Below, piece by piece: positions 24,926 through 32,680 of a stretch of DNA of 64,000 bases. The first letter of the stretch is position 1. Every line of letters starts with the position of its first letter. The notes beneath the pieces were generated by a model. It searched no databases. It was not told the DNA's origin and saw nothing but the letters and a program-made list of their open reading frames with translations. A program made the translations under genes and the position numbers. Source of the DNA: Amycolatopsis acidicola (lineage in GTDB: Bacteria; Actinomycetota; Actinomycetes; Mycobacteriales; Pseudonocardiaceae); contig NZ_VMNW02000020.1 in assembly GCF_007713735.2 (NCBI RefSeq), positions 54,767-118,766 of the forward strand. Direction: 5' to 3'.

Positions 24926-24967
24926 GATCTTCGGCTCCTCTTTTCGGTGAAGGGCGGAACAGGGCGG

Positions 24968-25804
24968 TCAGCTCTTGATTCCGCCCGCGAATCCCTGGAT
25001 GAACTTCTTCTGCGCGATCAGGTAGAACACCAATGCCGGGAGCATCGCGAGTACCACCGCCGCGAAGACGACGTTCCAGTTGGTCATCTGGGTGCCGACG
25101 AAGCCGTAGACGACGACGGGAACCGTCGCGTTCGGACTGCCGCTCATGAAGATGAGCGCGTTGAAGAAGTCGTTCCAGACGATGAGCCCGCACATGATCG
25201 CCACCGTTCCGGTCGCAGGCGAAAGGAGCGGGAACACGATACGGACGAAGGTGTTGAACCTGCCGGATCCGTCGATCTGCGCCGCTTCCTCGTATTCCCG
25301 CGGAACAGACCTGACGAACCCCGAATACAGGAATACGGCCAGTGGCATCAACTGGGCCGAATACAGGATTATCATTCCGACGTGGGTGCCGGCAAGACCG
25401 GTCTGGCGCATGATGACGTAGACCGGGATCACACCGAGCTGGGTCGGCAGCAGCACAGCGAGGAAGAAGACGCCACGAACGAGATTGCTCCACCGGCCCA
25501 TCAGCCGGTCCAGGCTGTAGGCGGTGATCGACCCGAGCGCGATCAGGACGATCAGCGCGCCCACCGTGATGATCGCGCTGTTCAGCAGCCCGAGTGGGAT
25601 GTTCCGGGTGTCCTGGCCGAGAAACGCCGTGCCGTAAGCACTTCCGGACAGCGGGTTCGGCGGCGCGACCGACGACGACACCAGCGCGTCGTCGTCGGTC
25701 TTGAGCGAGATGTTCACCAGGAAGTAGAACGGGATCATCAGGGCGAGCCCGAACACGAAGACCACCGTCTCCAGCGCGAGACTCTTGCGCGTGTATCGGA
25801 ACAT
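24968..25804 (-). CDS. Sugar ABC importer permease, MalG type
   Basis: 278 residues and six membrane helices. The cytoplasmic EAA loop reads E-E-A-A-Q-I-D-G-S-G with P-L-L-S-P at its end, which docks the ATPase. The sequence opens with a charged segment before the first helix, as in CUT1-family permeases. Its start at 25804 overlaps the stop of the partner permease in a TGATG. No ATPase gene is in this operon, which is usual for actinomycete CUT1 importers that share one MsiK-type ATPase encoded elsewhere. Confidence 0.92.
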   Translation of the reverse strand: MFRYTRKSLALETVVFVFGLALMIPFYFLVNISLKTDDDALVSSSVAPPNPLSGSAYGTAFLGQDTRNIPLGLLNSAIITVGALIVLIALGSITAYSLDRLMGRWSNLVRGVFFLAVLLPTQLGVIPVYVIMRQTGLAGTHVGMIILYSAQLMPLAVFLYSGFVRSVPREYEEAAQIDGSGRFNTFVRIVFPLLSPATGTVAIMCGLIVWNDFFNALIFMSGSPNATVPVVVYGFVGTQMTNWNVVFAAVVLAMLPALVFYLIAQKKFIQGFAGGIKS

Positions 25805-26763
25805 CAGATTTCCTCGGGCTTTCCGCGCAGGAACTTGTACTGCAGGACGGCGAACACGGCGATGAGGATGGTGAGGATCATCGTGATCGCGGCACCGTAG
25901 CCGTACTCACCCAGTGAGAAGGTGGTCTTGTACATGAGCGTCGCCAGCGTCTCGGTCGCGCCGTACGGTCCACCGCCGGTCAGCGCGATCACCTGGTCGA
26001 AGATGCTCAGACCGCGCACCAGCAGCAGAGTCGAGGCGACGACGATCGTCGGCCGCAACAGCGGCAGCGTGACGTGCACGAGCCTGCGGAGGGCGCTCGC
26101 GCCGTCGATCGCGGACGCCTCCTCGATCTCCGGCGGGATCCCGGCCAGGCCCGCGAGATAGATGACCATCGTGAGTCCGATGTGCTGCCACACCAGCACG
26201 ATGACGACCGCCCAGATCGCCAGGTCCGGGTCACCCAGCCACGCCCTCGTCCACGAACCGAGGCCGAGCCACTCCAGCGCGCCGTTGAGCGGCCCGTCCT
26301 GGTCGAAGATGTACAGCCAGACATAGGAAACCGCGAGCGGGCTGAGCACGACCGGCGCGAAAATGAGCGTACGCAGGAAGTGCCGCGTCTTCAGAGTGCG
26401 GTTCAGTGCCAGCCCCAGCCCGAACCCGATGATGTTGGTGGCGACGACGTACACGGCCGCCAGGAAGAGCGTCCTGCCCAATGCCGCGAAGGCATCCGGG
26501 TCTTCGAAGAAGGTCACGAAGTTGCGGAATCCGACGAAGTCGAACGAGCCGAGACCGCTCCAGTTGGTGAAGGCGAAGAAGGCACCGAAAAGAAAAGCGA
26601 CGTAGACGAAACCGAGCACCAGGAGCAACGCCGGGGCCGTCCACCACCAGCTCGCCATCTGACGACGGTTGTACCTTCGGGTCACGCGGGACCGGGCTCC
26701 GAGGCCGGTGCCGGCCTCGGAGACGGCGCCGCGATCCGCGAGTTCAGCTTGGCTGGACATCAT
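25804..26763 (-). CDS. Sugar ABC importer permease, MalF type
   Basis: 319 residues. A polar N-terminal tail of about 35 residues precedes six membrane helices. The EAA loop is E-E-A-S-A-I-D-G-A-S with P-L-L-R-P. It pairs with the MalG-type permease that overlaps its 3' end. The start is one of two adjacent ATG codons (26763 or 26760); no clear ribosome site is seen. It belongs to the CUT1 (oligosaccharide/glycoside) class, which suits import of a glycosylated plant compound; the exact ligand is unknown. Confidence 0.92.
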   Translation of the reverse strand: MMSSQAELADRGAVSEAGTGLGARSRVTRRYNRRQMASWWWTAPALLLVLGFVYVAFLFGAFFAFTNWSGLGSFDFVGFRNFVTFFEDPDAFAALGRTLFLAAVYVVATNIIGFGLGLALNRTLKTRHFLRTLIFAPVVLSPLAVSYVWLYIFDQDGPLNGALEWLGLGSWTRAWLGDPDLAIWAVVIVLVWQHIGLTMVIYLAGLAGIPPEIEEASAIDGASALRRLVHVTLPLLRPTIVVASTLLLVRGLSIFDQVIALTGGGPYGATETLATLMYKTTFSLGEYGYGAAITMILTILIAVFAVLQYKFLRGKPEEI

Positions 26764-26790
26764 CTTTTCGCCAATCGCGAGGAGGACCGG

Positions 26791-28080
26791 CTACCTGCCG
26801 TCCCAGGCCGAATCGAGTTGCTTCGCCAGCTCCTCGGGGCTGACCTGTCCGGTCATGAGTCCTTGAACCCCCTCCCCGAGTTTCTGGTACACGTTTCCGT
26901 TCGGCCAGGAGAAGCTGGGCAGCGGCCCCGACTTCGCGGGATTCGTCAGCAGGGCGGAAATTTCGCTGAACGCCGCCGGGACTTGGGCGCCATGGAGAGT
27001 GGTCTCCAGCGAAACGTTTCCCGCCCAGTTCGCGAACTGATTGCGGATGTCCACGGTCGAAAAATCCTGCAGGACACTGATCGCCTGTTCCTTGTGCTTG
27101 CTCCCGGCATTGACGGCGAAAGCGTCGGACGGCGATGCGAACACGTATTCCTGGCCGGCGGTGTCGGGCGGGAAGGCGGTGAACTGGTACGTGTTCTTCG
27201 AGTCCGCCGTCTGTAAGCTCGCCGCCACAGCCGAGGGACCGAACATGCCGAGTGTGCGGCCAGAGGCGACGCTCTGGAAGATCTGGGGCCCACCGGCGCC
27301 TTCGGCACCGCTCTGCATGCAGTCGTTCTCGTACATCTGCCGGATGACCTGGAAAGTCCTGATCCACCCTGGGGTACCGGCGAACGTCGTCTTGCCGGCC
27401 GCGCGGTCGTCGTTCCACGCCGGGTTCTGGGCGTAGACCCGGCTCGCCGCGATCTCGAGACCGACGAATCCGGCGTTCGCCGGGAAGGCGCCCGCGACGT
27501 TCAGCATCGCGGTCTTCGCGGAGCGGGCGGCACCACAACTGGCGAGGAACTCGTCATAGGTGTCCGGAATGGCGAGGCCGGCCTTGCCGAGTGCCGTCTT
27601 GTTGACCGTGAGCGGCACGACGACCGTGTCCAGCGGAATCGCGAAAAGCTTGTTCCCCGAATAGAACAGCGACTTGCTGCTGTCCGGGATCGACGATGTC
27701 GCCCACGGTTTGTCGGCGAGATCGACCAGATACCCTTTCCCGGCGTACAAACCCAGCGAGTTGGTGTTCCCCGTCCCCGGCGAACCGTAAATGATGTCGG
27801 GCGCGTTCCCTGCCTGCAGCTGCGTGGTCAGGACCGTGCCCAATTGATCGGACGGGTATTCGACGGTCTTCAGCTTCACGTCGGGGTGCAGCTTCTGGAC
27901 CGCGTCCACGAGTTTTGTGTAGTAGTCGCTGCCACCGTCCTGCGACTGGATGGCGATGGTGAGCTGGACTTTCCCGTCGGCATCGTCGCTCCCGCAGCCC
28001 GCGAGGGCGAAGACCGAAGCGACGGTGAGACCGATGGCGATGGCTGCCCGACGCGCACGGGCCAGGGACTGGAGATTCAT
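26791..28080 (-). CDS. Sugar-binding lipoprotein of a CUT1 ABC importer
   Basis: About 429 residues. The N-terminus is a lipoprotein signal ending F-A-L-A-G-C, followed by a type 1 extracellular solute-binding domain (L-T-I-A-I-Q-S-Q-D-G-G at the start, D-I-I-Y-G-S-P-G in the middle). The ATG at 28080 is preferred over the longer frame because it begins the signal peptide directly. It leads the operon binding protein, MalF-type, MalG-type, alpha, beta, beta, Gfo/Idh. This order links the transported ligand to the deglycosidase, which makes a C-glycoside a reasonable ligand candidate. Confidence 0.92.
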   Translation of the reverse strand: MNLQSLARARRAAIAIGLTVASVFALAGCGSDDADGKVQLTIAIQSQDGGSDYYTKLVDAVQKLHPDVKLKTVEYPSDQLGTVLTTQLQAGNAPDIIYGSPGTGNTNSLGLYAGKGYLVDLADKPWATSSIPDSSKSLFYSGNKLFAIPLDTVVVPLTVNKTALGKAGLAIPDTYDEFLASCGAARSAKTAMLNVAGAFPANAGFVGLEIAASRVYAQNPAWNDDRAAGKTTFAGTPGWIRTFQVIRQMYENDCMQSGAEGAGGPQIFQSVASGRTLGMFGPSAVAASLQTADSKNTYQFTAFPPDTAGQEYVFASPSDAFAVNAGSKHKEQAISVLQDFSTVDIRNQFANWAGNVSLETTLHGAQVPAAFSEISALLTNPAKSGPLPSFSWPNGNVYQKLGEGVQGLMTGQVSPEELAKQLDSAWDGR

Positions 28081-28163
28081 GGTGTCAAGACCTCTCGGGA
28101 CTTCGTTGTCACCAGCAGCAGAAGCTGTCTTGATGGGGTCGACTCGGATGAGTATCACACCAC

Positions 28164-28188
28164 TTTCGCTTATACGCAACGTAAGTTG
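28164..28188. promoter_or_regulatory. Candidate operator before the sugar-importer operon
   Basis: TTTCGC-N12-GTAAGTTG in the divergent region between the importer and the CocE-like gene aligns with TTTTGC-N12-ATAAGTTG at 2841-2861; the aligned 25-bp stretches share 17 positions. It may be a further site of the regulator acting upstream of the first island genes. The rest of 28081-28362 shows no other clear element. Confidence 0.35.
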
Positions 28189-28362
28189 TCGATCCTCAAC
28201 CACTCCTCGTCGCACCCACTCGAAAAGTTAGCAGGTCAAGGCTCCGAATGGCTGACACCGCACATCACGCCGAGCAGGTGACCTCCGGATTTTGATGTAC
28301 TTTTGCAGCTTCTGGTCATATCCTGCGATCGATCGCTCTTGATCGACACGGGAGAGATGTAG

Positions 28363-30033
28363 ATGAACGCGTCTGACCTGTCCCCCTCCAGCCCGCTGAT
28401 CATGAAGACCGGCGCCAGCCCGGCCGAACTCGGCTACGCACCCCCGGAACATCGCGAAGTGAGCGAATCCGGAATGCGGATCGACTACGACATCGATGTT
28501 CCGATGCGCGACGGCGTCCGCTTGAAAGCCGACATCTTCCGCCCTGAAAAGGGAGACGACTGTCCGGTCATCATCGGCTGGAGCGCATACGGGAAGAACC
28601 GGGTGCCGGCGACGTTCTTCGACGGCGCGGACGTCGACCCGTCCTGGATTTCCCCGTATTGCGTCTTCGAGGCGCCTGACCCCGCCTACTGGACGAAACA
28701 CGGCTACGCCGTCGCGTACCTCGACCCGCGCGGTACGTGGTACTCCGAGGGGCGGATGCGCGGGCACCTGAACATCCATGAAGCCGAGGACATCCACGAT
28801 TCGATCGAATGGCTGGGGACCCGCGACTGGTCGAACGGGAAAGTCGGCATGGCCGGCGTGTCCTATTTCGCGATCGTGCAATGGTTCGCCGCCGCCACCA
28901 AACCTCCCCACCTGGCGGCGATCAGCCCGTGGGAGGGGTTCTCCGACCGGTACCGCGAGGCGGTCTACCACGGCGGGATCTTCGAAAACGGGTTGAACCG
29001 GAACTGGTGGACTCGCAACACCCGGTACTCGATGAACGACACGGAGGACGGCCTCCGGATGATCGGCGAGCATCCGCTGTTCGACCGGTACTGGGCCGAC
29101 AACCGCGCCGACCTCGCCTCGGTCGAGGTGCCGGCCTACGTCGTCGCGAGCTGGTCGGACCAAGGCCTGCACACCCGCGGCACGATCCAGGGCTTCAGCG
29201 AGATCGCCTCATCGCTGAAATGGCTCGAAGTGCACGGCCAGAAGAAATGGGAATACCAGTTCCGGCCCGAGAACGTCGACCGGTTGCGGACTTTCTTCGA
29301 CCACTTCCTGAAGGGAACCTCCGACGAAGTCCTTTCCTGGCCCCGGGTCCGCTGGGAAGTTCGCGAGCGGTTCGGCAAAGCCCAATGGCGCGAAGCGGAA
29401 AGCTGGCCGCCGCCCGGAATCTCCTACGAACGCCTTTATCTCGACGCCCGCACCGCGACACTCGGGGCAGAACTTCCCGGAGTGCAGGCGACCGCCACGT
29501 ACGAGACGTCCGGTGGCGCGCCTGACCGTGTCCTGTTTGAGCACGTGTTCGACAAGGACACCGAACTCACCGGATATTCGGCCGCACACCTGTTCGTGGA
29601 AGCACCCGACGCCGACGACCTCGACCTCTTTCTCGCTCTCGACAAAATCACGGCCGACGGCGAGGTGTCGCGCTTCGGATTCTTCTCGATCTTCGATGAC
29701 GGCCCCGTCGCGCTCGGCTGGCTGCGCGCATCACATCGCGCGCTCGACGAAGCGGCATCGACCCCGTACCGCCCGGTGCACAGCCACACCGCACGCAGCC
29801 TCATCACACCGGGCGAAGTCGTCGCTGTCGACGTCGAGATCTGGCCCTCATCGACCTTTTTCGCCCGCGGTGACCGCCTGCGGTTGACGGTGGCGGGCAA
29901 GGACACCTTCGCGTACCCGCCCGGCACACATGTAATGGCACACACCGACACGGTCAACATCGGAAGGCATGTCGTGCACACCGGCGGCGACCGCGGCAGT
30001 TACCTGATAGTTCCCGTCGCGACGGGTGCCTGA
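28363..30033 (+). CDS. CocE/NonD-family alpha/beta hydrolase
   Basis: 556 residues of the S15/CocE family, with an alpha/beta hydrolase core and a C-terminal jelly-roll (X-Pro dipeptidyl peptidase C-type) domain. The nucleophile is S167 in G-V-S-Y-F-A-I-V-Q-W. The triad Asp is probably in S-W-S-D-Q-G-L and the His in E-V-H-G-Q-K. There is no signal peptide. Members hydrolyse acyl esters and amides, cocaine esterase being the model. The ATG at 28363 follows GGGAGAG. It is divergent from the sugar importer and 28 bp upstream of a GMC oxidase, so it may remove acyl groups from imported acylated glycosides before oxidation; that role is inferred. Confidence 0.85.
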   Translation: MNASDLSPSSPLIMKTGASPAELGYAPPEHREVSESGMRIDYDIDVPMRDGVRLKADIFRPEKGDDCPVIIGWSAYGKNRVPATFFDGADVDPSWISPYCVFEAPDPAYWTKHGYAVAYLDPRGTWYSEGRMRGHLNIHEAEDIHDSIEWLGTRDWSNGKVGMAGVSYFAIVQWFAAATKPPHLAAISPWEGFSDRYREAVYHGGIFENGLNRNWWTRNTRYSMNDTEDGLRMIGEHPLFDRYWADNRADLASVEVPAYVVASWSDQGLHTRGTIQGFSEIASSLKWLEVHGQKKWEYQFRPENVDRLRTFFDHFLKGTSDEVLSWPRVRWEVRERFGKAQWREAESWPPPGISYERLYLDARTATLGAELPGVQATATYETSGGAPDRVLFEHVFDKDTELTGYSAAHLFVEAPDADDLDLFLALDKITADGEVSRFGFFSIFDDGPVALGWLRASHRALDEAASTPYRPVHSHTARSLITPGEVVAVDVEIWPSSTFFARGDRLRLTVAGKDTFAYPPGTHVMAHTDTVNIGRHVVHTGGDRGSYLIVPVATGA

Positions 30034-30061
30034 CCATGGCGAGTGCTCGAGGAGGAGTCCT

Positions 30062-31567
30062 GTGACCGGCTTCGACCTGATCGTCATCGGGAGCGGGCCG
30101 ACGGGTAGCGCGGTGGCCCGCACCGTCGCCGACACCGGCCCGCGGGCCCGCGTCCTCATGGTCGAAGCCGGCCCCCGGCTGGCCGGCACGCTCGGCGGCT
30201 CCGTGCGAAATCTCGTGGGAGACGAGCGGACGGCGGCGGAAGCGGCGTCGGAGATTCCCGGCGAACACCCCGAAGCGTCCGGGCCGTTCGCCCGGCCCGG
30301 TGCCCGGTCTGGCACTTCCTACATCTCGAACGGCCGCTCCTACGGGAACCCGTTCTCCGGCATGCCCGCGGCGGTCATGTCCGCCAACGTCGGCGGGCTC
30401 GGCGTCCACTGGACCGGAGCCTGTCCCCGCCCCGGCGGTTCGGAACGAATCGGTTTCCTCCCGGCCGGGCAGATGAACGACCTGTTCGAAGAAGCCGAAC
30501 GGCTCCTGCACGTCACCCAGGACGCCTACCCCATGACACAGCTGCGGTCCACAGTGGAGCGCGAGCTGGGAAATGTCTTCGACGAAGGGCGCCCGCGGGA
30601 CCGGCGTGTGCAGCCGATGCCACTCGCGGCGGAACCAACGCCCTCGGGCCGGCCACGGTGGGTCGGTACCGACACGATCCTCGGCACCCTCGCCCACCGG
30701 CATCCACGATTCGAACTCCGGGACTGCACGCTCGCCGAGCGCCTCATCATCAGCGGCGATCGCGTGATCGGCGTGCGGCTTCGCGATCTCCGGACCGGGG
30801 ACGTCACGAAGGTAACGGCGGACGCTGTGGCGGTGGCAGGCGATCCCTTCCGCACGCCACAGTTGCTGTGGGCGTCCGGAATCCGGCCGGACGCGCTCGG
30901 GCGCCACCTCAACGACCAGCCGCAGATCATGTGCGGCATCCACCTCGACCCGGCTCTGCTCGACGGCGAGTTTGCGGCAAGCACGGCGGAGCACGAGCGA
31001 GAGATGCTCTCGGGAGTCAGCTGGATTCCCTTCCACGAGCCCGGCTATCCGTTCCACGGCCAGATCATGCAGCGCGAGGCCTCCCCGATGGGCTTCGGCG
31101 ACACGGCGGACGGGGACGCACGGCCGGTCGTGGGGCTGGGTTGTTTCACCACCAAGGAGATCAGGGCGGAAGACCGGGTCACGTTCTCGGAGACCGAGAC
31201 GGACGCGTTCGGCATGCCCCGGCCGGTCATCCATTACGAGCTGACCGCTCGCGATCACGCGGCGGTCGACCGCGCGGTCGAGATCGTCCTGGGCCTGGTC
31301 TCCCGGATGGGAGAACCGGTCCCCGGCGGAGCACCCACGCTCCAGCCGGCGGGCAGTTCGATCCACTACCAGGGGAGCTACCGCATGTCCGCGGCGGACG
31401 ACGGCACCGGTGTGGTCGATCCGGAGGGCCGCGTCTGGGGATTCGAAAACCTGTTCCTGGCAGGCAATGGCGTCATCCCCACGGCGACCGCCTGCAACCC
31501 GACGCTCACGAGCGTGGCGATCGCGGTGGGATCCGGCAGGGCGATCGCGAAGCAGCTCGAGACCTGA
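30062..31567 (+). CDS. GMC-family FAD oxidoreductase, CarA/pyranose oxidase-like (second copy)
   Basis: 501 residues. The Rossmann motif V-I-G-S-G-P-T-G lies near the N-terminus, H116 in G-G-L-G-V-H-W-T-G-A is at the flavin-linking position of pyranose oxidases, and the catalytic pair is H435 (S-S-I-H-Y-Q-G) and N479 (A-C-N-P-T-L-T-S). It is a divergent paralogue of the protein at 1144-2703, with the same G-V-H-W-T and G-N-G-V-I-P-T landmarks. The GTG at 30062 follows AGGAGGA and is preferred over a longer frame. It is presumably the oxidase partner of the alpha/beta/beta deglycosidase across the divergent promoter, giving a second full module. Confidence 0.8.
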   Translation: MTGFDLIVIGSGPTGSAVARTVADTGPRARVLMVEAGPRLAGTLGGSVRNLVGDERTAAEAASEIPGEHPEASGPFARPGARSGTSYISNGRSYGNPFSGMPAAVMSANVGGLGVHWTGACPRPGGSERIGFLPAGQMNDLFEEAERLLHVTQDAYPMTQLRSTVERELGNVFDEGRPRDRRVQPMPLAAEPTPSGRPRWVGTDTILGTLAHRHPRFELRDCTLAERLIISGDRVIGVRLRDLRTGDVTKVTADAVAVAGDPFRTPQLLWASGIRPDALGRHLNDQPQIMCGIHLDPALLDGEFAASTAEHEREMLSGVSWIPFHEPGYPFHGQIMQREASPMGFGDTADGDARPVVGLGCFTTKEIRAEDRVTFSETETDAFGMPRPVIHYELTARDHAAVDRAVEIVLGLVSRMGEPVPGGAPTLQPAGSSIHYQGSYRMSAADDGTGVVDPEGRVWGFENLFLAGNGVIPTATACNPTLTSVAIAVGSGRAIAKQLET

Positions 31568-31773
31568 GCGGCCACGCCCGAGCGCCGCCGCACCTCGACG
31601 TCCGTCACCGGCATCACTCGAACTACGCAGCGCTTCACTCCTTTGTGGACGCCGGAAAATGACATGGATACCCGTGACGAAGGGGCCGTCGATGCGAGCA
31701 CGGCTGCCCTGTGCACAAACCCGCCGGCCATTTCCCGGCGCCTTCGGGTCACGGACCGAACCCCGCTGCCTGA

Positions 31774-31985
31774 GCCAGCGCCGCGGTCGTCGGCTACCAG
31801 GTGGCCGGCGCGATCGCGGGCGGCTTCACCCCGTTCATCGCCCCCGCGCTGGTCGTAGTCGGCGGCGGATCCTGGTCCTGGGTCGCGGTATACCTCGGCG
31901 TAGGGCTGCGAGATCTCGGCGCTCGTCACGCTCACGATCAAGAGCCCGGCGGCGAACGAGGCGACTCCAAAACATCCCGTCACGC
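31774..31985 (+). pseudogene. C-terminal fragment of an MFS (MHS-family) transporter
   Basis: Translation from 31774 gives a segment with V-V-G-Y-Q-V-A-G-A-I-A-G-G-F-T-P-F-I-A, the eleventh-helix signature of metabolite:H+ symporters, followed by G-G-S-W-S-W-V-A-V-Y. A frameshift near 31905 moves the continuation (E-I-S-A-L-V-T-L-T) to another frame. An in-frame stop lies just before the segment, and no 5' part is present. Confidence 0.65.
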
Positions 31986-32068
31986 CCCCGAGAGTAGAGG
32001 TAGCAGGACAGCATGTTCTGCGAGGCGAAGACCGACGCCACCAGGAGCGCCGCGGCGTAGCAGGCTCG

Positions 32069-32561
32069 TTAGCCGCGTTTCTTGCCGCAGTTGACCTTTT
32101 TGGCTTGCGCGCTGGCGCGGCCGTGGACCCGCCACCGTCTGGGATCCGGCCGACTTTCTTGACATTCACTATGAGCCATGTGACCGGGGTGACGGGCGAT
32201 GACCGGCCGGGGCGCGCGTCGCTGTGCCCGGCCGGGTCGAGGAGCCGGCGATGGTTGAGCCCTGGTTGCGCCAGGTGCCGGGACGCAGTGCGGACCGGGA
32301 TCAAGATGCCGCCCGTAGCCAACTCCAGCGCGATCCGGCGCGCGGAGTCCTTACGCTCCCTGCGTAGTCGTTCGATCTCGACCACCACGGGCGCAGGGGT
32401 TGCGGTGGGCTGGCGATAGGACGCACGGGGCCGATCGGTAGTCCGGCGTCACCGAACTGCCGGTAGCGGTTGACCCACTTCGACGCGCATTGGCGGGAGA
32501 TACCCATCTCCGCGGCGACATGACCGATCGGGCCGGACTGGCGCAGGACGCCCCAGCACAA
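32069..32561 (-). pseudogene. Frameshifted IS481-family transposase remnant
   Basis: On the minus strand the N-terminal part has H-V-A-A-E-M-G-I-S-R-Q-C-A-S-K-W-V-N-R-Y, the IS481 helix-turn-helix. After a frameshift near 32395 it continues with I-E-R-L-R-R-E-R-K-D-S-A-R-R-I-A-L-E-L-A, then V-K-K-V-G-R-I-P-D-G-G-G. A third frame carries H-G-R-A-S-A-Q-A-K-K to a stop at 32069. The DDE catalytic core beyond this is absent, so the element is dead. No terminal inverted repeats were recognised. Confidence 0.75.
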
Positions 32562-32680
32562 AACCCCTCGTCATGACGGGTCTTGCACTGACTCCCTGAA
32601 CCTACGCTGCTTGCCCGGCCGGGAAGTGCCCGCGCGCGATGCCACGTCCAGCGTGATCGCCCCCGTCCGGCAGCAGCCGT

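Larger units (their letters stand above)
31568..32680. other. 1.1-kb region without intact genes
   Basis: Between the GMC oxidase and the acyl-CoA synthetase genes there is no intact coding sequence. It holds an MFS transporter fragment (31774-31985, plus) and a frameshifted IS481-type transposase remnant (32069-32561, minus). The remaining parts, 31568-31773 and 32562-32680, show nothing recognisable. The region marks a boundary between the glycoside island and the aromatic cluster. Confidence 0.7.

Noticed and set aside
23972..25900. A 642-codon plus-strand frame
   Set aside because: It runs across three well-supported minus-strand genes, and its translation is rich in D, R, E and H with no motif.
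31378..32388. Reading 31378-32388 minus as one intact protein
   Set aside because: Only the first part resembles a transposase; the rest is antisense to the GMC oxidase and the MFS fragment. It is better explained as a frameshifted remnant.
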